In this document: positions 24,951 to 34,101 of the stretch, piece by piece | Numbering within the stretch: the stretch's first letter is position 1 | Layout of the letters: each line of letters begins with the position of its first letter | NCBI GenBank assembly: GCA_036010965.1 | Contig: DASCMO010000126.1 | Span: 1 to 35,427 of the forward strand | DNA: 35,427 bases | Direction of reading: 5' to 3' | Source: GCA-2686265 sp036010965 | GTDB taxonomy: Bacteria; Planctomycetota; UBA1135; GCA-002686595 | Program-made: the position numbers and the translations under genes | Notes under the pieces: model-generated | The model's database searches: none | The model's input: the letters and a program-made list of their open reading frames with translations, nothing else | What the model was told of the DNA's origin: nothing

Positions 24951-27781
24951 AACACCTGATGACCTGCACTCTCTGCCTGGGAGCAGGCTCCCTGCTCCTC
25001 ACCCTCGGTCTCGCGGCCCAGGACATGTCCGGAGATGTCGCCCTCGATGAGGCCATGCTGGAGGCCGACTGGACGAGCGGTGCCACGTTGACGTCAATGC
25101 TCGGCGAGGCGGACGGGCTTCGCACGCAAGGCGACGCAGCCGGTGTCTGCGACGGCATCAAGGACGGCGGCTACGGTTGCCACACGGACGGCGGTCCGCA
25201 GGCATGGTGGCAAGTCGACCTGGGAGGCTCGATCGAGCTCTCCCGCGTGCTCGTCTTCAACCGCTGCGATCCGGGCGTCGCCAAGCGCGCGGCAGAGCTC
25301 GCGCTGCTCGTCTCGACCGACGGCTCCAGCTGGACCGAGGCGTACCGCCACGACGGCAGCGTGTTCTACGGGCAGACCGACGGTAAGCCGCTCTCGATCG
25401 ACGTCGGCGGACGCGTCGCCCGCTTCGTTCGCGTGCAGCTGCCCGGGGGCGGGTTCCTCCACCTCGACGAGGTCGAGGTCTACGCCGTCGACGACCCGGA
25501 CCGGAACATCGCCTTCGAGCAACCGGCCGACCAGAGCGGCGTGAGCCAGTGGTCGACGGTCAGCCGGACGGGGCGCGGGTCGTGGCGGCAGGCGCTCGAT
25601 GTCACCCTCACACGCGGAGCGGAGATCGCCGCACGCCTCGAGCTGTCCTCGGCAGCTAGCGGCGACTCGCGAGCCGAGCTCGAGCACATCGCAGAGAGCC
25701 TGGACCGCGCCTCCGACGCCGAGTGCCGCGACCTCTACCTGCGCGCCCGGGGGATCGTCCGCGAGCTGTGCCTGTCCGATCCGGTGCTCGACTTCGACGA
25801 CCTCCTGTTCACGAAGCGCGCGCCGGGGACCTTCACGCACATGTCCGACCAGTACTACGGCTGGTGGTCACGGCCGGGCGGCGGCGTCTGCATCCTGCGG
25901 GACTTCAAGAGCGACTCGCCCGAGCTCGTCGAGCTGACGTCCGCGATGCCCGAGGGGAGCTTCCTGCGACCGGACCTGTCCTTCGACGGCAAGAAGGTGC
26001 TGTTCGCCTACGCCCGTTTCCACGAGGGCCTGCGCGACGAGCGCGACAAGGTAGCGAAGGAGCAGCTTCCCGAGGACGGCTTCTATCACATCTTCGAGAT
26101 GAACGTCGACGGAAGCGACCTCCGCCAGCTGACCCACGGCCGCTACGACGACTTCGACGCCCGCTACCTGCCGGACGGCGAGATCGTCTTCCTGTCGACG
26201 CGGCGAGGCCAGTTCTTCCAGTGTGGCAGCGAGAGCGCCGAGGCGACGCGAACGGCGACGTTGCCCGACAGCTACGTGCGCTGCGGCGGCGACGCCTACC
26301 GGCCCGTCGCGATCTACACGCTGCACGTGATGGACCGCCACGGCGAGGAGATGCGGCAGATCTCACCGTTCGAGATGTTCGAGTGGACGCCGACCGTCGC
26401 CCACGACGGGACGATCCTCTACTCACGTTGGGACTACGTCGACCGTGACAACATGCCGTACATGGGGCTCTGGTCCACCAACCCCGACGGGACGAACGCG
26501 CGCATCGTCTTCGGTAACCACGTGCGCAATCCGCACGCGATGTTCGAGGCGCGATCGATCCCGGGTTCGGAGAAGATCGTCTTCACTGCGTCGGGGCATC
26601 ACTCGATCACGGCCGGTTCGCTCGTCCTGCTCGACCCGAGTCGAGGTTCCGAGGATCCGGGTGCACTGACCCGCTTGACCCCGGAGGTCTGCTTCCCCGA
26701 GACCGAAGGCTGGCCGACCACGTACTACGCCAACCCGTGGCCGCTGTCCGAGGAGAGCTACCTGGTCGCGTGGAGCGAGCTGCCGCTGGCCAGCCAGGGC
26801 CGGATGAACCCGGTCAACGCGATGGGGATCTACCTGTTCGATGCGACCGGGCATCGCGAGCTCGTCTACCGCGACCCTGCGATCTCGAGCATGTACCCGA
26901 TCCCGGTCCGGCCGCGACCGCAGCCGCCGGCCCTCGCGAGCACCGTCGACTGGGACGGGCCACAGGAGGGGAACTTCCTGGTGCAGGACGTCTACCGCGG
27001 ACTGGATGCGGTGGAGCGCGGGAGCATCAAAGAGCTGCGGCTCGTCGGTGTCCCGGTCAAGACGCAGCCGGAGATGAACCAGCCCGCGCTCGGGGTCACA
27101 CGTGATGATCCGGGCAAGTGCGTGCTCGGCACGGTGCCGGTCGAGGAGGACGGATCTGCGTGGTTCCGCGCCCCGTCGGGCGTCACGCTCTTCCTCCAGG
27201 CGCTCGACGAGCGCGGGTTCGCCGTGCAGACGATGCGCACCGCCACGCACGTCCAGCCGGGGCAGACCGCGTCGTGCATCGGTTGCCACGAAGCGGACCG
27301 CAGCTCGCCGCCGCCCGCCGTCCCACCGCTGGCTACCCGCCGCGCACCCTCGCGGATCCGCGTCGGCCCCGACGGCTCCTGGCCGATCCGCTTCGATCGA
27401 CTCGTGCAGCCGCTGCTCACGCGTAACTGTGTCGAGTGTCATGACACGGGCGCGGACACCCTCGATCTGTCCTCGCCCGACGCCGCCTACGGCGAGCTCG
27501 TCGACTACGGCAGTCCGAGCCTGCGCGACCAGGTGATGCGCCGCTACAACGAGGGCGCCTCGACGGCCGGTGGTTGCGTGGCGTCGAACAGCAAGCTGCT
27601 GGAGCTCTTGCTCGCGGAGGGCGGACACCACGGTGTCGAGCTCGAGGACACCGAGCTCGAACGACTGACGACCTGGATGGACACCTACGCCCAGCGCGGC
27701 GGAGCCTTCAGCGACGAGCAGGAGCTGCGGCTCCGCGCATTGCGCACGGAGTGGGTGGACCTGCTCATCGAGCGGCAGTGA
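24947..27781 (+). CDS. Secreted HzsA-like cytochrome with N-terminal discoidin domain, two haem c sites
   Basis: 944 aa. ATG 24947 overlaps the previous stop (ATGA) and has GGAGGA at 24935-24940, so translation is likely coupled. Signal peptide ends near GLAAQ. A discoidin domain at about 60-190 (CDGIKDGGYGCHT, AWWQVDLG) is followed by VLDFDDLLFTKR and a propeller at about 290-700 (ARYLPDGEIVFLSTRRGQF, YSRWDYVDRDN). Family block VLGTVPVEEDGSAWF; haem c sites at 777-781 (CIGCH) and 828-832 (CVECH). The C-terminus is short (WMDTYAQRGGAF, then a helix), so this is nearly the core version of the 16272 protein without its SUMF1-like domain. The two are clearly paralogues, sharing discoidin, linker and propeller motifs. 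The discoidin domain probably anchors the protein to a glycan. Reaction unknown. Confidence 0.88.
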   Translation: MKHLMTCTLCLGAGSLLLTLGLAAQDMSGDVALDEAMLEADWTSGATLTSMLGEADGLRTQGDAAGVCDGIKDGGYGCHTDGGPQAWWQVDLGGSIELSRVLVFNRCDPGVAKRAAELALLVSTDGSSWTEAYRHDGSVFYGQTDGKPLSIDVGGRVARFVRVQLPGGGFLHLDEVEVYAVDDPDRNIAFEQPADQSGVSQWSTVSRTGRGSWRQALDVTLTRGAEIAARLELSSAASGDSRAELEHIAESLDRASDAECRDLYLRARGIVRELCLSDPVLDFDDLLFTKRAPGTFTHMSDQYYGWWSRPGGGVCILRDFKSDSPELVELTSAMPEGSFLRPDLSFDGKKVLFAYARFHEGLRDERDKVAKEQLPEDGFYHIFEMNVDGSDLRQLTHGRYDDFDARYLPDGEIVFLSTRRGQFFQCGSESAEATRTATLPDSYVRCGGDAYRPVAIYTLHVMDRHGEEMRQISPFEMFEWTPTVAHDGTILYSRWDYVDRDNMPYMGLWSTNPDGTNARIVFGNHVRNPHAMFEARSIPGSEKIVFTASGHHSITAGSLVLLDPSRGSEDPGALTRLTPEVCFPETEGWPTTYYANPWPLSEESYLVAWSELPLASQGRMNPVNAMGIYLFDATGHRELVYRDPAISSMYPIPVRPRPQPPALASTVDWDGPQEGNFLVQDVYRGLDAVERGSIKELRLVGVPVKTQPEMNQPALGVTRDDPGKCVLGTVPVEEDGSAWFRAPSGVTLFLQALDERGFAVQTMRTATHVQPGQTASCIGCHEADRSSPPPAVPPLATRRAPSRIRVGPDGSWPIRFDRLVQPLLTRNCVECHDTGADTLDLSSPDAAYGELVDYGSPSLRDQVMRRYNEGASTAGGCVASNSKLLELLLAEGGHHGVELEDTELERLTTWMDTYAQRGGAFSDEQELRLRALRTEWVDLLIERQ

Positions 27782-30510
27782 GGTGCGCGCTCGCTGCCGC
27801 TGCGCTCGGTCTCCTGCTCGGAGCGTGCGTGGCGCCTCAGTCCACGACCACGGCTCGGCCGAACGAGTTCGACGTCGTGTGGGACTCCCCGGGGAACGGT
27901 CCCCTCGACTCCATGCCGCTGGGCAACGGCGACATCAGCCTCAACGTCTGGACCGAGCCGAGCGGCGACGTCCTGTTCTACATCGGCAAGACGGACAGCT
28001 GGGGGGACAACGGCCGCCTCCTCAAGCTGGGACGTGTGCGCTTCTCGATCGCCGGTGGGGCGCCGCTCGATCCGGGCGAGAGCTTCTCGCAACGGCTGAG
28101 TCTGCAGGACGGCAGCGTGTACATCACGCTCGGAGAGGGCGACCACACGGCTGACTTCCGGGTGTGGGTCGACGCCAATCACCCCGTGGTTCAGGTCGAG
28201 GTCGAGGGGCGGCGCCCCATCGGTGTGACGGCCACCCTCGAGCCGTGGCGAACCAGCAGGCACGAGCTGCCATCCGCCGAGGTGAGCGATGTGCTGCTCG
28301 GATCCGAGACGCCCATCACGGTCGAGCCGGACACCATCCTGCACGGAGAGGATCGGCGCATCGGCTGGTATCACCACAACACCAGGTCGGTCGGCCCCGC
28401 CCTGACGGCGACGGTGCAGGGACTCGACGACTTCGACCGCGTCGATCCCTTGCTGCAGCGCACCTTCGGAGCCGTGGTCACGGCGGAGCGCGGCGAGCGC
28501 ATCGATGATTACCGGCTACGCTCCAGTGCTGCCGAGCAGCATCGCTTCAGCATCCACGTGCACACCGAACCGGCAGCCACACCCGGGGAGTGGCTGGAGA
28601 GGATCGACGCGCTCGCCGCCAGCACGAAGCGTCTCGGCTTCGCCACACGGCGCGACGCTCACGAGGCCTGGTGGCAGGCGTTCTGGGACCGCAGCTGGAT
28701 CCACGTCTCGCGATCGCGGCCACTGCGTCCACCCCCGGTCATTCCCGTCAACGCGTACGAGGGGCGGATCGGCGTCGACCAGCATGGTCACAACCGGTTC
28801 AGCGGCGAGCTCGGCCGGGTGAGCATCCGCGGGGAGGCCCTGGACCCGACCGCGGTGCGCGAGCTCGCCGGGCAGCTCGAGCCGTCCGGAGACCAGCCGC
28901 CGATCCCAGCGGGCGCGACGATCCGCGACGCACTCACCGTCGAGGCGTGGATCAAGCCGGGCGCAGGGGGGGGCCGGATCTTCGACAAGATCACACCGGG
29001 CGGCAGCGACGGTGTGCTGTTCGACGTTCACCCGGCCGGACACCTGCGGGCGATCGTCGGGCGACGGACCCTGACCACTGCGACCCGGGTCCTGAAGCCG
29101 GGGGAGTGGACTCACGTCGCGCTGGTCGCGGACGCCGGCGGGATGCGCATCTACCACGACGGCGCCCCCGTGGCCCGCCTGGATGCGAGCCTGCCGGAGG
29201 GAAGCGAGGACACCCGCAGCGACGCGCAGATCGTCAGCAACGCGTATGCACTGCAGCGCTTCGTCAACGCGTGCGCAGGGCGCGGGCGATACCCGATCAA
29301 GTTCAACGGCTCGATCCTGACCGTGCCGCACGAGGGCCGACCGGGCGATGCCGACTACCGCCGCTGGGGACCGGGGTACTGGTGGCAGAACACACGCCTG
29401 CCCTACATCAGCATGTGTACGTCGGGTGACTTCGAGATGATGCGCCCCCTGTTCCGGATGTACGGCCAGGAACTCATGCCGCTGTTCCGTCACCGGACGC
29501 AACGCTACTTCGGCCACGACGGCGCGTTCATTCCCGAGTGCATCTACTTCTGGGGTGAGGTCTTCACGAAGACCTACGGGCCCGAGCCCTTCGAGACTCG
29601 CGCGGACAAGCTGCAGACGAGTGGCTGGCACAAGTGGGAGTGGGTCTCGGGTCCCGAGCTCGTCTTCATGATGCTCGACTACTTCGAACACACCGAAGAT
29701 CGGGACTTCCTGAGGCAAACGCTGCTGCCGACCGCCGATGCGATCCTGACCTTCTTCGATCAGCACTACGAGACCGACGCCGCGGGCAAGCTCGTGATGC
29801 ACCCGTCGCAGGCGCTGGAGACGTGGTGGGACTGCACGAATCCGATGCCCGAGGTCGCGGGCTTGCACGCCATCGTCGAGAGGCTTCTCGCACTGCCGGG
29901 TACGGATCATCGATTCCTGGCGGAGTTCCAGTCCAAGCTGCCACCGCTGCCGCTGCATACGGTCGACGGCGAACAGGTGCTGGCCCCGGCGGAGCGCTTC
30001 GCAGACAAGCGCAACATCGAGAACCCCGAGCTGTACGCCGTCTTCCCGTTCCGACGAGTCGCGTTCGAGACGCCTGACGTCGAGCTCGGCCTTCGAGCGC
30101 TGGATCATCGCAGTGATCGGGGCAGCTCCGGCTGGCGTCAGGACGACATCTTCATGGCCTACCTCGGTCTCGCCGATCGAGCCCGTGACAACCTCGTGCA
30201 GCGCGCGCGAAACAAGCATGCGGATTCCAGGTTCGACGCGTTCTGGGGGCCGAACTACGACTGGGTCCCCGACCAGGACCACGGCGGCATTCTGCTGAAA
30301 GCCCTGCAAGCCATGCTGCTGCAGACGAGTGGCAAGGAGATCTACCTGCTGCCCGCATGGCCCACGGACTGGGACGTCTCGTTCAAGCTCCACGCCCCTT
30401 ACCGGACGGTCATCGAGTGCGAGGTCCGCGACGGAGACATCCAGAAGCTGCGCGTTACACCGGCGCATCGACGCGAGGACGTCGTGGTCGTGAATCGGCG
30501 GTCACCATGA
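27778..30510 (+). CDS. DUF5703/GH95-like glycosidase lipoprotein with inserted LamG-like domain
   Basis: 910 aa. GTG 27778 overlaps the preceding stop (GTGA) and opens a lipoprotein signal with lipobox LLGAC. Residues about 30-300 match the DUF5703-type N-terminal beta-sandwich (DSMPLGNGDISLNVW, FYIGKTDSWGDNGRLLKLG). The catalytic part is an alpha/alpha barrel like that of family 95 alpha-fucosidases and galactosidases: YALQRFVNACAGRG (from 490), KFNGS with N510, WWQNTRLPY with N538, and PECIYFWG with E587 as a possible general acid. Between the two, about 322-485, sits an inserted LamG-like domain whose strands appear in permuted order (a finding describes this). The enzyme should remove or cut a sugar from a polymer outside the cytoplasm; substrate unknown. 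Its position as the last gene of the cytochrome run ties glycan cleavage to the cytochromes. Confidence 0.82.
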   Translation: MRCALAAAALGLLLGACVAPQSTTTARPNEFDVVWDSPGNGPLDSMPLGNGDISLNVWTEPSGDVLFYIGKTDSWGDNGRLLKLGRVRFSIAGGAPLDPGESFSQRLSLQDGSVYITLGEGDHTADFRVWVDANHPVVQVEVEGRRPIGVTATLEPWRTSRHELPSAEVSDVLLGSETPITVEPDTILHGEDRRIGWYHHNTRSVGPALTATVQGLDDFDRVDPLLQRTFGAVVTAERGERIDDYRLRSSAAEQHRFSIHVHTEPAATPGEWLERIDALAASTKRLGFATRRDAHEAWWQAFWDRSWIHVSRSRPLRPPPVIPVNAYEGRIGVDQHGHNRFSGELGRVSIRGEALDPTAVRELAGQLEPSGDQPPIPAGATIRDALTVEAWIKPGAGGGRIFDKITPGGSDGVLFDVHPAGHLRAIVGRRTLTTATRVLKPGEWTHVALVADAGGMRIYHDGAPVARLDASLPEGSEDTRSDAQIVSNAYALQRFVNACAGRGRYPIKFNGSILTVPHEGRPGDADYRRWGPGYWWQNTRLPYISMCTSGDFEMMRPLFRMYGQELMPLFRHRTQRYFGHDGAFIPECIYFWGEVFTKTYGPEPFETRADKLQTSGWHKWEWVSGPELVFMMLDYFEHTEDRDFLRQTLLPTADAILTFFDQHYETDAAGKLVMHPSQALETWWDCTNPMPEVAGLHAIVERLLALPGTDHRFLAEFQSKLPPLPLHTVDGEQVLAPAERFADKRNIENPELYAVFPFRRVAFETPDVELGLRALDHRSDRGSSGWRQDDIFMAYLGLADRARDNLVQRARNKHADSRFDAFWGPNYDWVPDQDHGGILLKALQAMLLQTSGKEIYLLPAWPTDWDVSFKLHAPYRTVIECEVRDGDIQKLRVTPAHRREDVVVVNRRSP

Positions 30511-30594
30511 CGCACGCCGACATGTGGGGGGCAGGCTGCTCATCGCGTGGCAATGGGTGGCGCGACGTGACTCGAGACTGCATCGTGGTTGGCG

Positions 30595-32736
30595 ATGACT
30601 GAGACAACAGGACTCGACTTCTCGAGGCTGAACCGGCGCAGATTCCTCGAGACCTGCGGCGCAGTGCCCCTGTTCGCCGCCTGGGCGCGGGGGCGCGCAC
30701 TGCTCGGAGGCGAGGAGCGCATCGAGCGCATCGAGGCCTTCGCGCTACGCTATCCGATGACCGGGCACTTCAAGTTCTTCACCGGACCCCACGGAGCCAA
30801 GGGCCGCGCCTCCGTGCTCGTGAAGATCACGACCACGGACGGACTGGTCGGTTGGGGGCAGAGCGTGCCGATCGCGCGATGGAGCTACGAGACCCTCGAG
30901 ACCGTCGAGACGGTGCTGCGCGAGTACTTCGCGCCGGCGCTACTCGAGCACGACGCGGCCGACATCGAGGGTGCCCACGGAGTCATGGGCAAGGCCGTGG
31001 CCAACGGCTTCTCGAGCGGGATGCCGATCGCCCGCGCGGGTATCGACCTGGCGCTGCACGACCTGGCCGGCAAGCGCGCCGGGACCTCGGTGGCTGCCTT
31101 GTGGGGGCGCGAGGCGCGCACTCCGTTGCGTCTCAGCTGGACCCTCAACCCGCGCAATCTCGACGAGGTCGAAGGTCTCGTGGCCGAGGGGAAACGGCGT
31201 GGCTACCGCGACTTCAACATCAAGGTCGCACCCGATCCGGTCTTCGACGTGGAGCTGGCGCGCCAGGTGAGGCAGCTCGCGCCGGAGGCCTTCCTCTGGG
31301 CCGACGCCAACGGTGGCTATTCTCCGGAGGCCGCGCTGGAGGTCGCGCCGAAGCTGGCCGAGGCGGGTGTCGATGTCTTCGAGGCGCCGCTTCAGCCCAA
31401 TCGAATCGCAGGCTACCAGGCCCTGAAGAAGCAGGGCGCGCTGCCGATCCTGATGGACGAGGGTGTGGTCTCGCCCGTCGAGCTGGGCGAGTTCATTCGC
31501 CTCGGCATGATCGACGGCGTGGCCATGAAGCCCTCACGCTGCGGCGGCCTGCAGTCCGCGCGGCGCCAGATCGAGCTGCTCGAGACCGAAGGCCTGATGT
31601 GGCTCGGGAGCGGCCTGACCGACCCGGACGTGTCGCTGGCAGCGACGCTGCAGCTCTACGGCGCGTACGGCTTGAAGCACCCGGCCGCCTTGAACGGTCC
31701 CCAGTTCGTGACCGCCAGCGTGCTGCGCGAGCCGCTCGCGGTCGTCGACGGCGCCATGACTCCGCCGGACGGACCCGGGTTCGGCGTGGAGGTCGACGAG
31801 GACGCACTGCGCGACCTGGTGCGCACGACGCGGGGCGCTGCAGTCGTGGCGTCGGCGGCGCGCTACGCCGGAGAGCTCGACTGGGACGAGGACGGCGCCG
31901 GCTCGGTGGCCCTGCGCGCGGACGGCCAGGATCTGTGGCGCTTCCACCACGGCGCCTCGCAGCCCCACGCCTACTTCCATCCCCTGGCCTTGCCGGGAAT
32001 GGATGCGTTGACGGTCGACGCACCCTCCGACCACGTGCACCACCACGGGTTCTGGTTCTCGTGGAAGTACATCAACGGCGTGAACTACTGGGAGAACGCC
32101 GCGGGCAGCGACCGTCCGGCCGGGCGCACCACCTGGGAACGCGTGCGGACCGAGCTGCGCCCCGACCACTCCGCGCGGATTCGCATGCGCCTCTCCTACG
32201 CATCGCCCGAGGGTGAGCGCGTGCTCTCGGAAGTGCGCGAGATCGAGCTCTCCTCGCCCGCGGCGGACGGCAGCTACGCCATGGAGTGGACCGGTCACTT
32301 CACCGCGCTCGCGGAAGAGGTCGTGCTCGACCGCACGCCGCTGCCCGGCGAGCCCGATGGCCGGGTCTTCGGCGGCTACGCCGGCCTCTCGTTGCGTCTG
32401 ACCCAGCTCGAGGACCGCGCGGCAGTCACGCCCGAAGGGCCCGTGGTCTACAACGAAGAGCAGCGCTTCCGCGGCCGCGCGGCTGCCTTCGACTACCACG
32501 GCAAGCTCGGAGGAGCCGACGCCGGCATTGCCGTCGTGGCAAGTCGCACGAACCTCAACGCGCCGTCGCCCTGGTACGCGATCCGCAGCGGGAACATGAG
32601 CTTCTTCTCTCCCGCGGTGATCTGCTATGGACCCCACGAACTGCGACGGGGCGATGGCTTCACGCTGCGCTACCGGATCGTCGTTCACCCCGGCCGCTGG
32701 ACCTCCGAGCGGCTCCGGCAAGAGCTGCGTGACTGA
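30595..32736 (+). CDS. Tat-exported enolase-superfamily (MR/MLE-type) enzyme fused to a DUF6807 domain
   Basis: 713 aa. ATG 30595 is preferred over an in-frame TTG two codons earlier. The N-terminus has a Tat signal (LNRRRFLETCGAVPLF). Residues about 45-405 are a mandelate racemase/muconate lactonising enzyme-type domain. Candidate residues are K210 in FNIKV (the first Lys of the usual K-x-K is Asn208), metal ligands D237 (WADANGG), E263 (FEAPLQP) and E289 (MDEG), and K312 (MKPSRCGG). This set fits acid-base chemistry on carboxylates, such as sugar-acid dehydration or epimerisation. Residues about 415-713 are a DUF6807 domain with DHVHHHGFWFSW (about 479-490) and a terminal YRIVVHPG. There is no Shine-Dalgarno, and the 84-base gap before it shows no clear promoter. 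I am sure of both halves; the joint function is unknown. Confidence 0.86.
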   Translation: MTETTGLDFSRLNRRRFLETCGAVPLFAAWARGRALLGGEERIERIEAFALRYPMTGHFKFFTGPHGAKGRASVLVKITTTDGLVGWGQSVPIARWSYETLETVETVLREYFAPALLEHDAADIEGAHGVMGKAVANGFSSGMPIARAGIDLALHDLAGKRAGTSVAALWGREARTPLRLSWTLNPRNLDEVEGLVAEGKRRGYRDFNIKVAPDPVFDVELARQVRQLAPEAFLWADANGGYSPEAALEVAPKLAEAGVDVFEAPLQPNRIAGYQALKKQGALPILMDEGVVSPVELGEFIRLGMIDGVAMKPSRCGGLQSARRQIELLETEGLMWLGSGLTDPDVSLAATLQLYGAYGLKHPAALNGPQFVTASVLREPLAVVDGAMTPPDGPGFGVEVDEDALRDLVRTTRGAAVVASAARYAGELDWDEDGAGSVALRADGQDLWRFHHGASQPHAYFHPLALPGMDALTVDAPSDHVHHHGFWFSWKYINGVNYWENAAGSDRPAGRTTWERVRTELRPDHSARIRMRLSYASPEGERVLSEVREIELSSPAADGSYAMEWTGHFTALAEEVVLDRTPLPGEPDGRVFGGYAGLSLRLTQLEDRAAVTPEGPVVYNEEQRFRGRAAAFDYHGKLGGADAGIAVVASRTNLNAPSPWYAIRSGNMSFFSPAVICYGPHELRRGDGFTLRYRIVVHPGRWTSERLRQELRD

Positions 32737-32775
32737 CCTGCTGACCACGAACCCCTCCCAGCCCAGGAGCCACCG

Positions 32776-34101
32776 ATGACGACCCCCCAGATCTCCCGTC
32801 GCACAGCACTGAAAGTCGGTGGCGCCCTCGGCGCTTCGGCCCTCCTGTCGGCGCGCCTGGGCGCACTTCCCAGCGCCAACGACACCATCCGCATTGGCTG
32901 CATCGGCACCGGCCGCATGGGGCGCGGGGACATGTTCGCCCTGCTCGGGCGCGGCCTGGACCCGACGCTGAACGCGCGCATCGTCGCGGTCTGCGATCCG
33001 GACGGGCAACGCGCGAACCTCGCCAAGGCGGACGTCGAGAAGCGCTACGCCGAGAAGGCGCCCGACGCACCGGCGGCGGAGATCGACGTCTACTCGGACT
33101 TCCGCGAGCTCCTGGCGCGCGAGGACATCGACGCCGTCACCATCTCCACGCCCGACTTCTGGCACGCTGGACACGGCGTTGCCGCCGCCAGGGCGAAGAA
33201 GGACATCTACATCCAGAAGCCGATCACGCTGACGATCGGCGAGGGAAAGATGCTGGTGAAGGCGGTGCGCGAGAACGGCGTGATTCTGCAGACGGGCTCG
33301 CAGCAGCGCTCGGACGCGCGCTTCCGTCAGGCCTGCGAGCTGGTGCGCAACGGACGCATCGGCAAGCTGCGCCAGGTCGAGGTGTGGTTGCCGCCGGATC
33401 GCGGAAGCGCCAAGGTCACGGACGCCAAGCTGCCGTCGCACTTCGACCACGACCTGTGGATGGGACCGACCGCCGAGCGGCCCTACGCCGAGCTCGGCGT
33501 GCACCCGCAGAAGGGCTTCGGCCGCCCGGGCTGGCTGCAACGCCATGGCTACACGCGCGGCATGATCACGGGCTGGGGATCGCACATGAACGACATCGCG
33601 CAGTGGGGTCGGGGCACCGACGTCGACTCGGGGCTCACCGAGATCGAGGCCCAGGCGTCCTTCCCCGAGCGCGGCCTGTTCGACGTCCACACGAGCTACT
33701 TCGCGCGCGGCAAGTGGGCCGACGGCGTGCCGCTCATCCAGCGCACCGACCCGCAGGCCGGCGTCACCTTCAGCGGCAGCGAGGGCTGGCTCTTCGTGCG
33801 GCGCGGCGGCATCGAAGCCGGGCCCTCCTCGATCCTGAAGGAGACCATCGGACCGGACGAGGAGCAGCTCTACGTCAGCGACGACCACTACCGCAACTTC
33901 CTCGAGTGCGTGCGCAGTCGGCGCGAGCCGATCTGCCCGGTCGAGGTGGGGCACCGCTCCAACAGCGTGTGCGTGATCACGCACATCGCGATGCAGCTCG
34001 AGCGCAAGCTGAAGTGGGACCCGGTCACCGAGACCTTCCCCGGTGACGACGAGGCCAACGCCTTGCTCGACTTCGAGCGCCGGCCGGGCTGGGAGCTGTG
34101 A
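32776..34101 (+). CDS. Tat-exported Gfo/Idh/MocA-family oxidoreductase
   Basis: 441 aa. AGGAG at 32765-32769 precedes ATG 32776. Tat signal SRRTALKVGGALGASALL. Rossmann motif IGCIGTGRMG, then IQKPIT with K148 in place of the usual E-K-P setting, as in the 14787 protein. The C-terminal domain has GWGSHMNDIAQWG with H270 and D273 as candidate catalytic residues. It belongs to the exported planctomycete-type branch of the family, which acts on sugars or sugar acids with a tightly held NAD(P). It is only distantly similar to the 14787 protein, so the two may have different substrates. The gene is flanked on both sides by DUF6807 domains and is coupled to the next gene by a GTGA overlap. Confidence 0.9.
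   Translation: MTTPQISRRTALKVGGALGASALLSARLGALPSANDTIRIGCIGTGRMGRGDMFALLGRGLDPTLNARIVAVCDPDGQRANLAKADVEKRYAEKAPDAPAAEIDVYSDFRELLAREDIDAVTISTPDFWHAGHGVAAARAKKDIYIQKPITLTIGEGKMLVKAVRENGVILQTGSQQRSDARFRQACELVRNGRIGKLRQVEVWLPPDRGSAKVTDAKLPSHFDHDLWMGPTAERPYAELGVHPQKGFGRPGWLQRHGYTRGMITGWGSHMNDIAQWGRGTDVDSGLTEIEAQASFPERGLFDVHTSYFARGKWADGVPLIQRTDPQAGVTFSGSEGWLFVRRGGIEAGPSSILKETIGPDEEQLYVSDDHYRNFLECVRSRREPICPVEVGHRSNSVCVITHIAMQLERKLKWDPVTETFPGDDEANALLDFERRPGWEL

Noticed and set aside
54..27781. Hydrazine synthase and an anammox lifestyle, from HzsA similarity
   Set aside because: The resemblance is to the propeller and haem region only. The beta and gamma subunits, hydrazine dehydrogenase and the usual anammox neighbours are absent, while carbohydrate enzymes surround the genes.
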